Shown: one piece after another, positions 15,001-23,528 of the stretch
How positions within the stretch are numbered: position 1 is the first letter of the stretch
Layout of the letters: each line of letters begins with the position of its first letter
Source: Tubulanus polymorphus
Lineage: Eukaryota > Nemertea > Palaeonemertea > Tubulaniformes > Tubulanidae
Direction: 5' to 3'
Length of the DNA: 64,000 nucleotides
Assembly (NCBI RefSeq): GCF_964204645.1
Contig: NC_134025.1
Location: 29,976,001 to 30,040,000, forward strand
The notes under the pieces: generated by a model
What the model was told of the DNA's origin: nothing
Seen by the model: the letters and a program-made list of their open reading frames with translations, nothing else
The model's database searches: none
Made by a program: the position numbers and the translations under genes

Positions 15001-18000
15001 CAGTGATCAAAGTATCGAGATCGTTGCTGAATTTACGAATATTTTCATCTTTCTTCGCGTCGCAGAAAAGAATAGTCGTCTGAAGAGCAACAAGTGCCGG
15101 GTAAATGAAAATATCGAACTTAAGATATAAATGGAGGTAACATGGTTCTTACAGATCAAGTTATCCAAAATTCCCTGATATTTCCCTGAGCCTTGGCCAA
15201 AACTTCTCTGATGAGATTATAACATATCCTCAGTAGGGGCTGTTTCTTAATAAGAGGTGCCACTTATCACACACAAGAACAACAAGACACCGAACATTCT
15301 AATTCCCGGATTTTTCCCTTATTTTTAAGAAGATTCAGAATTCCCTGATTTCACTGATCTATAAGAACCTTGTTTTAATGTCGAATCACTATCTACCTTT
15401 AAATGTTGGAAACTGGGAGCGAGAGTTTGATAGAAGGCGTAATCTTCCGGGTCGATTTTAACATCGAAATCACGAGAAATCGTGAACAACTTCGTAACGA
15501 TTTGAAATTCTTTCTCCAGCGCCGGTTGCTCCGATTGCATTTTACCCAGAAATGACAGATGATCGACAAATTCTTCGACCGTTGTCGGAAAATGATCCAA
15601 CTTCTTCAGCGCGCCCTGAAATCAAATACATCAACATTGATCAGAAAATGTCTAACTCTGAATCTCTGTTTTTATTCCAGGGGCAAAATTGAAACTTTCT
15701 TTGATTATTTTCGATAAAATTATACCCTTCTCGACAAAGAGGCGCTGGATTCACCTGTGAATTGTCTATAAATACCTTTATGATTGCGAGTAGATCTTCA
15801 TTTCTTCTATTAGCAATCACCGGTAGTTTATCATGTATAGCGTTCAGTACTGACTTAGGGTACGGTAAACAAGATGTGCAGAATTTCTCTACGTTGATTT
15901 GATTCATGAAGATTCGTCGAGTGATTCTCATTCGATTCATTTGATTCACCTGAACGAGAAAGATTAAAATATCAGGGGCCATTTGCACAGCAATGGCTTA
16001 GATTTAAGACTAGTCTCAGACCATTTAGTTCTGCAGCCTCAACTCCAGTCGTAAGAATTGAGACCACTTTTGGACATGGTCATGACCCTGGGGCCAGATT
16101 ACTTCAAAATGAATTTCACTCAAACCACATGTAATTCATACCTGTTCAGTATGAGTGGCTAGAACTTGATGAAATTCTTCCGGAGTCCAGACTTTTTTAC
16201 TCATTGACTCTTCAACATTTACACGTCTCGCTTTATCAACCATCGTACAGTACTGATTATAGTCTGTACTGTAATCTTCTATCACTTCCAATGTTTCGTC
16301 CAAATATTCCATTATTTCCTAAATGAAGGTTTCAATTATTTGCTGAAGTATTTAAAACTATTAATTTATTTCATGATTTCAATTGAAATTGTGAGTACAC
16401 CAGGGAAGTAGTCAGTAAGCTCATTGTTGATGAGTAGTGATCTTTGAAAGGAAGCTGGTTAATGGAAGTATTTTACCTCTATGATCTTTTGATAATCGAC
16501 GTCATCACCGAATAATGATTCGACATCGGGCCACGGACGCTGATTACTAGAATTACTGTCGTCATTAGCATCGCTGAGTTGTACGACGAACACCGGCGGC
16601 GAATAAAACGGCTTTAATCGCGGTTCTCTTAACAACGAACCGATTTTACCTACAAATAAACAATCAACATTTATAGATAAATGTATAATTTATGTTCGGT
16701 AATGGGTATACCTGGTACTCATACGTACTGACAGTTTGTTCAAACTCAGAGATAACAGTTTTTATACCGTCTCTAAATTCATCCCCTGATGGCGATAACA
16801 GACATTCTGGTTTCGCCGGTGCGGCTTCACTTTTAGTCACTACTTTCCTGTAAAGAAAGAAAACAATTTAAGTTCGATTCCTCAGTTTGATTCCAGAGTT
16901 AAACTTATTGAAAATGAATGATTTCAAATTTGACTGAGAACTCTGGAATTGGGCTCAGATCACTAACAATGTTTTGTCAGGATAAGCAAAATTTCCTCCT
17001 TCTCCCTTCACAACTTCTTCCTCAATGATTTCTTCCTCTTCATCATCAGTTATTGCTTCCTTTTTATCCTCATTATTCTCATCGTTTTTGTCGTCTACAT
17101 CATCAGCATCTGATTCTGCATCTATAATCAAACCAGATCAGTATTAACAGATGCCTGGGTTCTTACAAGGATCAAGGTATCCAAAATTCTCTGATACTGC
17201 CAAGATTTCCCCGACCCTTGACCAAAATTCCCTGATTAAATTATAAAATATCCTCTCTTAATATCTTATCAAGAGGATCAATGTGGCACTAGTCACTGAC
17301 AAGAACAACAAGACACCAAAAATTCAAATTCCCTGATTTTACATGAAAAGAGACAGAATTGCAGAGAAAATAAATCTGGAATTTCATGATCATTAAGGAC
17401 CCCGAGAGTTGAAAGAAATGCTTTGATTTTCACAATTATTTACCATACCTTGTTTTTGATGTGTATTTACAGAATCGTCCTGTTGTTTGAATGTAACAGA
17501 TTTTGTGACACTCGCCACCGATCGTTTACGAGTTTCAGCCGGTTTTGTCAACGGAGGAACGTTCAGGATGAATTCTAGCGAGAATATCGGTTCAGGAATC
17601 TCAATCACTTCATCACGTTTACGAATCTCTTCGAGAATCTGAAACAACCAACAATCAATCCAGAATCTTTACAACATCTTAATCCAGTTAAACTTTAAAC
17701 CGTGAAGTTTTGACTATTGTCGTCATCAATGGTTTGATTTTTTTCATGAATGATAATTGAAGATGGTTTTTAGCTGCTAATTCACCTCATCTGCATCAAT
17801 GACTTTATTTTCTTCCTCTTTCGTGTCGAAATCAAAGTGAGGAATCTGATAGCCTTGAGGTGTCTCTTCTTTCTTTTTTATCAATAATGTTGGCGGTCTG
17901 AAAATATAATGCATAATGTATGTGCATGTCTATTTCTAGAAACTGCTGACAAAACAAATCTCACTTTTTGAAGAATGAAGCATCAGTTTTTGTAGTCATA

Positions 18001-21000
18001 GTCGCCATTGTGCTGCGAGAAAATGATTTGTTGAAGAAACTCGAAGAATCAAAGTCAGAATCATCTTCATCGACAAACTGAATACAGATATTACAAACAC
18101 AGTCAATAATCTGAGTAGTGAGTTAAAATTCTGAACTCAGGATCAAGTTCCTCCGCTGTGAGTTAGATTTTACTTGAGTTAAAATCAGTGCTTTAATGAG
18201 TCAAATCTAATTCACGGGACTGTGGAACTTGATCCTGATGTTTAGAAATCAGAATAATTATTGAATTAAGACGTATCTTACAGTTTCAGAATTTTCTTCC
18301 TCCTCTGCCTCGAGTCGTTCGCCCGTTTGAAAGGACGCTATTACGTATCCGAGGAAACTACGCACGGCGGTATACACTAAACGACGTAACAATTCCAACA
18401 CTTGAAGATCGACGGCTTTCAAAAATTCCGACAGTCGTTTTAAGATCTTACGCCATTCGGCGAGCTGAGCGTAAGATGGTTTACCTTCTAAAAATAAAAT
18501 ATCGTTTTGTTGTGAGATCTCGATAAATTGTTCTCCGATTCATCACTTCACAGAGATTCACTTACTATTTTTTTCCACTGGTTTATCGACCATCGTCATT
18601 TTACCATATTTCGTCATGACTGTTTTTGTTTTCAGTTTACTCGGTTTTTTCTCAGGCGTCGCGGTCGGTTTAGTCGGAGATTCCGGTCGAATTCCGTGCG
18701 TTATTCCTTCCATTTCGGCTACAGTCTAAAAACGCAGAAGAGAACATCGTTACAAGGAATCCATCGAAGAAATGCATAGACAAAGAATAGTCAAACTTAC
18801 AGCGCAAGTTTCCCAAACTAGAGAAACGATAACATTCTGTAAATTACGAAGTTGTTGAAGAGATTTCTCGCATTGTGCAGATTCTAATGAAATGAATTCC
18901 GTCAGAGTCAACGTAACATCTTTATTCAAAGTGAACAGACTGACTGCTGAATCTGCCGTTCCCTCTCCTCTTAAACTACCGCACGCTGATTCACATAACG
19001 CGCGTATGTGCATTAAACAACCTTGTAATATTTCATTAGCGCAAAACAACTGTTTCTTCATCACTACTCTATAATAGATAAATACGCGTGTAAGAAAAAG
19101 TATCCCAGATAACAGTTCCTTTAGTTCCACTGATCCAAGGTGATTTGTAACTTACAAACTCTGTTGTTTTTTCTGATGTCGAACCGCCGCTTTCCACAAG
19201 AAGAACATTTTACGTATTTTCGATTTCTCGAAAACGGGTACGTCGTAAATCATATCGAACAATCGACGTTCCCACAGCCATTGTATCGCCGGGGTAGTTA
19301 TAGATGATTCTCCATCAGCATTCTGACTACACTACAACAACAAATCAACTTCACATTTAAACAGTACGAAGAGATACTTATAATCACTTCAAACATTCTG
19401 ACAAGCATTTTAAGATATTGGATGAATTTTAATCATAAACATTCATGAAATCATTATCTTTTTGAAGTAGGATTCTTTGAGTTCGGATGAATTTGTGAAA
19501 ATTCACCGATACTCTGAGATGCTTACCCTAGTAACATACGAAGCACTGATCGTCCAATACATATCGGACAAACGAGCTTCATTCACGGAAACCACCTGTA
19601 GATGATAGGGGTTGTACCGAGGGGCGTGGTCAAAACGATTGACGGGTAGACAATAGACAAAATCTCCACCATCTTCTAATTTAATTTGTTCAACTTTCAC
19701 TTCACTGGATGGGATTGATTTCTTTCGAGGACTTATGACATCACCTTTTCCCTACAATGTACATTATAATACAATATCAATATACATGTGAATAAGGTCT
19801 ATAGGCTAGTGAAAAATGAACAATATGAATTTACCTCTTCATTTTCATCTTCATCTAGATCATCCTTCTCATCATCATTATTCTTTGAATCGACCTCGAA
19901 TCCGTCTTCTACAAGTAATTTATCTAAGAGTTTGCGCGAGTTTGGACCGTGTCGAGGTAACTCAGTCTTCCAACCGAGACGAGATCGCATTTCATGCAGA
20001 TGCCAAATCGGGTCATCGTTTTCTGGAACTAGAATCATTAACAAAAATATCAGATATGTGTTTGAAGTATTATAGTATTATATCTACTGGTACACACAGT
20101 GAGTGCGAATACAGTGAACACAGAGATAGAGCAACTACATTCAACGACATTAAAAACATCATTACACAGGGTGGCCACTTTCCCTGACATTCACATTGTT
20201 TTTTCCCTGACTCTAACTATTCCCTGACTGTGCTAAAGAAAAGAAATTTCCCCGATTTCCAAGTAAGTGACCACCCAGTTACCATATAGCTACATACCGA
20301 TCCATCTTTTGCAATCTATTACAAACCAAATGAGATACACTTATTTGAATATTAATAATATTTATCCAGCATTTGAAAAAAAAAGAATTAAGTTTTTGAG
20401 GAAATATGAAACAGAATCCAGTTCCATGGTAAGTGGGACTGACACCTTTAAAATATACCATCTTGCTTTACACTACAATTAATCTAACTATTGTAGGCTT
20501 ACCCGTGTCATCGTAGATATTTGTTTTGAGATAAGTCAGAACAATAGAAGGGTCTTGTCCGTGTGTGACGATAGGAATAGATGAATGAGGTCGTTTACTC
20601 GAGGTTAGAGTGGAGGCAGACAGAGAACGTTTTAAATTCCCAGTAGTGGATTCACGTCTGGGATGATGATGTTCAAATTGAATTGTTTGCGTCTCATCAC
20701 GAGTGACGATGGCTGGCAATTTATCTGAAATTATACGTGAAATTTATTAAAAGAAAAATCGCCTAGAGCATATTCATTAAGCGCATATCTCTGAATAAAT
20801 CAGATAGAAATTAGATTTATAGCCAAATATATAACGCCATCTATCCATATCATGGTACACTACTATCATCTTTAGATTGTGTTTTGTTTTAAGTGATGAC
20901 CTTTTCTCTCATCTTTTCTCAAGTTTTATTAGTTTATCCTATCTATGTATATTTCTGCTCTATCATTCTTGATATCAATAACTTTTCCTGTTGAATTGTT

Positions 21001-21862
21001 TCAGTTTTTCCATCTAATAACACAAACATCTTTTTGATCTCATCAATCCTATTGATATATATATCTCATAACTTAATTCCTAAGTGCAAACTACAGCCGT
21101 CAAGATTATAGTGAAAATCTCAGGCTAATGCTATTAGTCATAGCCTAACCCCGGGAGGTTTACTCGCACCTCCCTGCATAACTCACCTTTGCTGGTGAAT
21201 TTAGTTGATACCGCTTGGTTGGAAGCAGTTTTATGTAACCTGACAAAACAAAAATATTTTAGTTTTAGCTTAAAACATTTGAACACTGGAATAAATTGAT
21301 TGATTGGCGAATTTATTGCGACCACACCTGTGCACTGTAAGAATAGATTGATCACTGGCTCGTCTCTCAGTTGGATGACGACGAATTTCTTTTTTCCGCA
21401 GAGTAAAATCTTTCCTTAACATTGTCGTACGGAAAGCTGTAGTGTTACCCTTTCCAGACGGTGGATGTGGCTAAAATTAGGATTGCGCAATGAATGAATA
21501 TGGGTTTGTTTTTGTAGGAATTAAAGTGAATCTGCATTACCTGTGCTTACCTGTAATGTATCCCCTATACCGTTTAGTTTAGGAATGAACATTGGTCGAT
21601 GAATTAAACGATTTATTAATTCCTGTCCTCGACATTCTGAAGATGTTATCGATTCTGGTGTTTGTAAGAATTGAACTCTAGGGGAATTTTTCTTATTAAT
21701 GTCTATATTATTAGGAGTGAGTAATTGATTGTCTAATACAGGTGATGATAGCAGAGATTCCGGCGCGTATCTAACAGCTGAACTCGTCCTACTCGATGAT
21801 AGCGGCCCTACAGTGGACGACGGAGTCCCCGGGGGTGGAACACTCCTACCCGATGTCGACAT
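1..21862 (-). CDS. Axonemal dynein heavy chain, single-headed inner-arm type (DNAH6/DNAH14-like), C-terminus outside window
   Basis: Multi-exon gene for a ciliary motor ATPase that slides doublet microtubules. The likely start is the Met at 21,862, opening a Ser/Pro-rich tail. A conserved N-terminal block lies at 19,520-19,680 ([20 protein letters not shown]). The linker occupies roughly 10,900-15,600. Nucleotide sites follow: AAA1 P-loop GPAGTGKT (10,992-11,015) and Walker [10 protein letters not shown] (about 10,670-10,699), AAA2 GPTGGGKT (9,611-9,634), AAA3 GDSGVGKS (about 6,452-6,478, split by an intron) and AAA4 GMDGTGKS (about 4,112-4,140). Coiled-coil stalk strands lie near 2,690-2,900 and 1,560-1,870, flanking the microtubule-binding domain. 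AAA5 ([10 protein letters not shown], 970-1,000) and the following segment ([20 protein letters not shown], about 400-480) are intact, and the reading frame runs off position 1. Roughly the last fifth, AAA6 plus the C-terminal region, is missing. The DGPVDTLW and LASPATISR-type motifs place it with DNAH1/3/6/7/12/14. Choosing DNAH6 or DNAH14 needs a tree. Extra acidic and Ala/Lys-rich inserts are present. Confidence 0.93.
4832..4980. repeat. Short interspersed element, family with CCAGGGTCYCTACAG-type ends (copy 1)
   Basis: Intronic sequence in the dynein gene. It shares long stretches with 13,833-13,950: an ACAGATCAG-type end, ATTCCTGGA, ATAAGGAGTTTTCAA, and TCTGCATCACTTTCATATCC. The right end reads GTAGGGACCCTGG, the approximate reverse complement of the CCAGGGTCTCTAC that opens the second copy. 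This fits a non-autonomous DNA element; no coding capacity is seen. Confidence 0.6.
9384..9500. repeat. MITE-like element, GGGGCCAGT family (copy 1)
   Basis: About 117 bp within a dynein intron. The left end GGGGCCAGTCATAACTTAG and the right end CTGAACAACTGGGTCC are imperfect inverted repeats. Internal AGATTTCTAAGACCATCTTTG resembles the copy at 15,973-16,095. A third relative lies at 52,015-52,142. Confidence 0.6.
12103..12270. repeat. MITE-like element, GGGTTCTTACAGATCA family (degenerate copy)
   Basis: Intronic. It shares ATTCCCTGATATTTCCCTGA, CCCTTGACCAAAA and an ACAACAAGA block with the better copies at 15,144, 17,154 and 25,286. The terminal inverted repeats are eroded here. No ORF belongs to it. 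Confidence 0.6.
13833..13950. repeat. Short interspersed element, CCAGGGTCTCTACAGATCAG family (copy 2)
   Basis: Intronic in the dynein gene. It opens CCAGGGTCTCTACAGATCAG and then matches the 4,832-4,980 copy through the TTCCTGGATATAAGGAGTTT and TCATATCCCAATTACA blocks. A further stretch of the same type (AAGGAGTTTTAAAGGAGTTT) lies at about 14,143-14,200, so the element may be longer or interrupted. Confidence 0.6.
14497..14780. repeat. 145-bp tandem direct duplication in a dynein intron
   Basis: Two adjacent copies start at 14,497 and 14,642 with CACTCAGTTCTACAGTCCT. Each continues through TCAAATTGACTCTAGT, CACAACAGTGGAACTGGATC and AGAAATGAAAGTTTTC. The copies differ by scattered substitutions and a small gap, so the duplication is not very recent. 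The unit contains the GGAACTGGATCC motif seen in many dispersed foldback repeats of this window. Confidence 0.85.
15144..15370. repeat. MITE-like element, GGGTTCTTACAGATCA family (intronic copy)
   Basis: About 227 bp. It opens GGTTCTTACAGATCAAG and ends CTGATCTATAAGAACC, which are near-perfect terminal inverted repeats. The interior shares TCCAAAATTCCCTGATATTT and AAGAACAACAAGACACC with the copies at 17,154 and, in reverse orientation, 25,286. It is non-coding. Confidence 0.75.
15973..16095. repeat. MITE-like element, GGGGCCAGT family (copy 2)
   Basis: Intronic. The left end is CAGGGGCCATTTGCACAGC and the right end ATGACCCTGGGGCC, forming imperfect inverted ends. Internal GGCTTAGATTTAAGACTAGT matches the related copy at 9,384-9,500 with substitutions. 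Confidence 0.6.
17154..17403. repeat. MITE-like element, GGGTTCTTACAGATCA family (intronic copy)
   Basis: About 250 bp with left end GGGTTCTTACAAGGATCAAG and right end GATCATTAAGGACCCC. The interior carries CAAGAACAACAAGACACC and ATTCCCTGATTTTAC, shared with the 15,144 copy. It lies in a dynein tail intron and has no coding function. Confidence 0.7.
18133..18240. repeat. Foldback element with 13-bp perfect inverted repeats (GGATCAAGTTCC family)
   Basis: AGGATCAAGTTCC at 18,139-18,151 and its exact reverse complement at 18,224-18,236 bound about 70 bp that is itself partly self-complementary (TTACTTGAGTTAAAATCAG). Similar GGATCC/GTTCCAC ends with TTTGACTCTAG cores recur at about 14,500, 34,570, 44,490, 48,950, 49,620 and 54,510, so this is a numerous small family. 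Confidence 0.75.
20168..20276. repeat. MITE-like element with GGGTGGCCACTT ends
   Basis: The left end AGGGTGGCCACTTTCCCTGA and right end AAGTAAGTGACCACCCA are imperfect inverted repeats. The interior repeats TTCCCTGAC. A related end, CAGTGGCCACCCC, occurs at about 8,403-8,415 after TTTTCCAGGTTTTCCAGG. It lies in an N-terminal dynein intron. Confidence 0.6.
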
Positions 21863-22273
21863 TTTTTTTTGGTTTTTGTCCTAACTAAAAAGAGATGGAA
21901 AAATATTTAACAATTGTGGGGTCGGTTAAGCTAATTCTTATTTTTACTGGCCAGTATTTTGAATAAAATGTCATCCCAACTGTCACCTGCAGCGAGTACT
22001 GTCAATAAAATCTTCCTTTAATTGGAGTTGAATTAGAATTGTTTTTGAATTGAAGATGAAATTTCACCGGTTTTCTCAACCCTGTTTCCCCTACCCCGAA
22101 TACTATCTATCAGAACTCATAGTTACATTTAATATATGCAACTCTCCTCTTTCACATATCCGTAAATTGTTAATAAATGAACAAAAACATGATGTAAATG
22201 TCAGCAAATGATGCCAGACAGTTGTTTACGTTAGTGATAGACGTAGGTAAAACGCGGCTTAGATCATCACTTC

Positions 22274-22320
22274 CCTCGCGTGCCAGGGAACACTTCTCTC
22301 GCGTGCCAGGGAACACTTTC
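22274..22320. repeat. Two tandem copies of a 23-24 bp unit
   Basis: CTCGCGTGCCAGGGAACACTT occurs twice in a row with one short spacer. It lies in the spacer between the dynein and SCLT1 starts. The purpose is unknown; it could be a chance local duplication or a repeated protein-binding site. Confidence 0.7.
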
Positions 22321-22435
22321 GTCCTCGCGACGGAGATTCATATGTACTTTACAAGTGTCCGCTCATACCCAGTCGCTGATACCCCAAGGGCGAACTCTTT
22401 TATCAATCAGATCGGAGAATCCGTTTGCCTCCAAT

Positions 22436-22573
22436 CGTACTCTTTTATTGGTCACGTGACTTTTTGGAGTCTCCGAAACCTCCTTTCTGTCGCCGGAGGT
22501 GGTGTGATTCGGATTTTGTGTGGAGCCAACCGGAGATTTCGGACGGAGACTTCGGAGGTCATAAAAGAGTACG
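22436..22573. repeat. 138-bp foldback bounded by 13-bp perfect inverted repeats
   Basis: CGTACTCTTTTAT at 22,436-22,448 and its exact reverse complement ATAAAAGAGTACG at 22,561-22,573. The interior has further opposed motifs (GTCTCCGAAACCTCC against GGAGACTTCGGAGGT). The spacer ORF reading through here has no recognisable product and is treated as chance. Confidence 0.65.
22447..22460. promoter_or_regulatory. Inverted CCAAT box joined to a palindromic E-box (GTCACGTGAC)
   Basis: ATTGG (22,447-22,451) overlaps the perfect 10-bp palindrome GTCACGTGAC (22,451-22,460). The palindrome equals the known CLEAR/USF-type E-box consensus, and NF-Y sites often accompany such boxes in animal promoters. 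It lies about 0.6 kb upstream of the dynein start and 1.07 kb upstream of SCLT1. Function is inferred from motif and position only. Confidence 0.4.
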
Positions 22574-22696
22574 CCCTGGCCCTGGGTATCACGGACTGGG
22601 TACTAGCGGACACATGACGTCTCCGTATACTGTTGTCGCGATGCGCGATGATGCCGTTTTTCATGAGTCATTCTGCAGAAGAATTTCCAGAACTTG

Positions 22697-22772
22697 CCCG
22701 TTCGGCTGTTGACAAACAGCCATCATCAGGTGGAATCATTCCACTTGGATGGCTCCAGCCGAAACGTTGTGG
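22697..22772. other. Hammerhead-ribozyme-like motifs on both strands (degenerate)
   Basis: On the minus strand CCTGATGA is followed by a 7-bp hairpin (GGCTGTT/AACAGCC) and then GAAC, against the hammerhead core CTGATGA-stem-GAAA. On the plus strand GGATGGCTCCAGCCGAAACG repeats the stem II-GAAAC half. Between them lies the palindrome TGGAATCATTCCA. Hammerheads of this layout are known from Penelope-like retroelements. This copy is imperfect and probably a remnant. Confidence 0.35.
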
Positions 22773-23072
22773 TTTCATTCTAATAAGTTATCTCATAATA
22801 ATTTTAAATTCGAAGTGTGGGATCTTCTTCAAAAAACTACAATACGGATTAGAGTAGTGTTTCATTCGACAAATAACTTGTTTGTTTACCGCACCATCGT
22901 GAAGTGAGCACTGGATTCGGTATCACTCGATTCAAATTTATTTCATCACTCGATTCAAATTTATTATAATTTTTTTAGTGGTTTTTGATGTGTATTTTTT
23001 GCACTGTTATTGAATAAAAAGATATTTTACGTTAAATAAAATTGTGAATATACAACTTATTTCATCTAATTC

Positions 23073-23372
23073 ATATTTTGGGGTCTTTGGGCGTCAATTA
23101 GACCCCCAAGGAACCCTTGCACCGGGCAACTATATACCGGGACTGTAGCTCTTGAATTAGATCTATCTTTTCTAAAAGTTTAGAGACTTTGTCCGTTTTG
23201 TATTTTATTTATTAATTTCTAAACATTATTTTTGATATTTTGGGGTCTTTGGGCGTCAATTAGACCCCCAAGGCGCCCTTGCACCGGGCAACAACTATAT
23301 ACTGGGCTGTAGCTCTTGTTTAGTTCTATCTTCTCTGAAAGTTTCAGAGACTCCCTTTGACCGTTTTGTATA
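23073..23372. repeat. 162-bp tandem direct duplication upstream of SCLT1
   Basis: Copies begin at 23,073 and 23,235 with ATATTTTGGGGTCTTTGGGC. Each contains GTCAATTAGACCCCCAAGG, CCTTGCACCGGGCAAC and CTGTAGCTCTTG before diverging near TCCGTTTTGTAT. GGGGTCT and AGACCCC inside each unit can form a 7-bp hairpin. No coding content is seen. It may be promoter-proximal repeat DNA or a small structured element. Confidence 0.8.
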
Positions 23373-23528
23373 TCACCCTACTCCGTCATTTGGATATTCT
23401 CGGAGCCAACCCTTTCTAGGTTCCGGAACAAACATTTGCATACTTCCGGGTCAAATTTTTCAAAACAATCCAAACAATCCACCGATTTTGTTGATTATTG
23501 CGGTTTTAACGGCCCCGACCCGTAAATA

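Noticed and set aside
22198-22617. 139-codon plus-strand ORF in the dynein/SCLT1 spacer
   Set aside because: It runs through tandem and inverted repeats, has no recognisable domain and no splice or family support.
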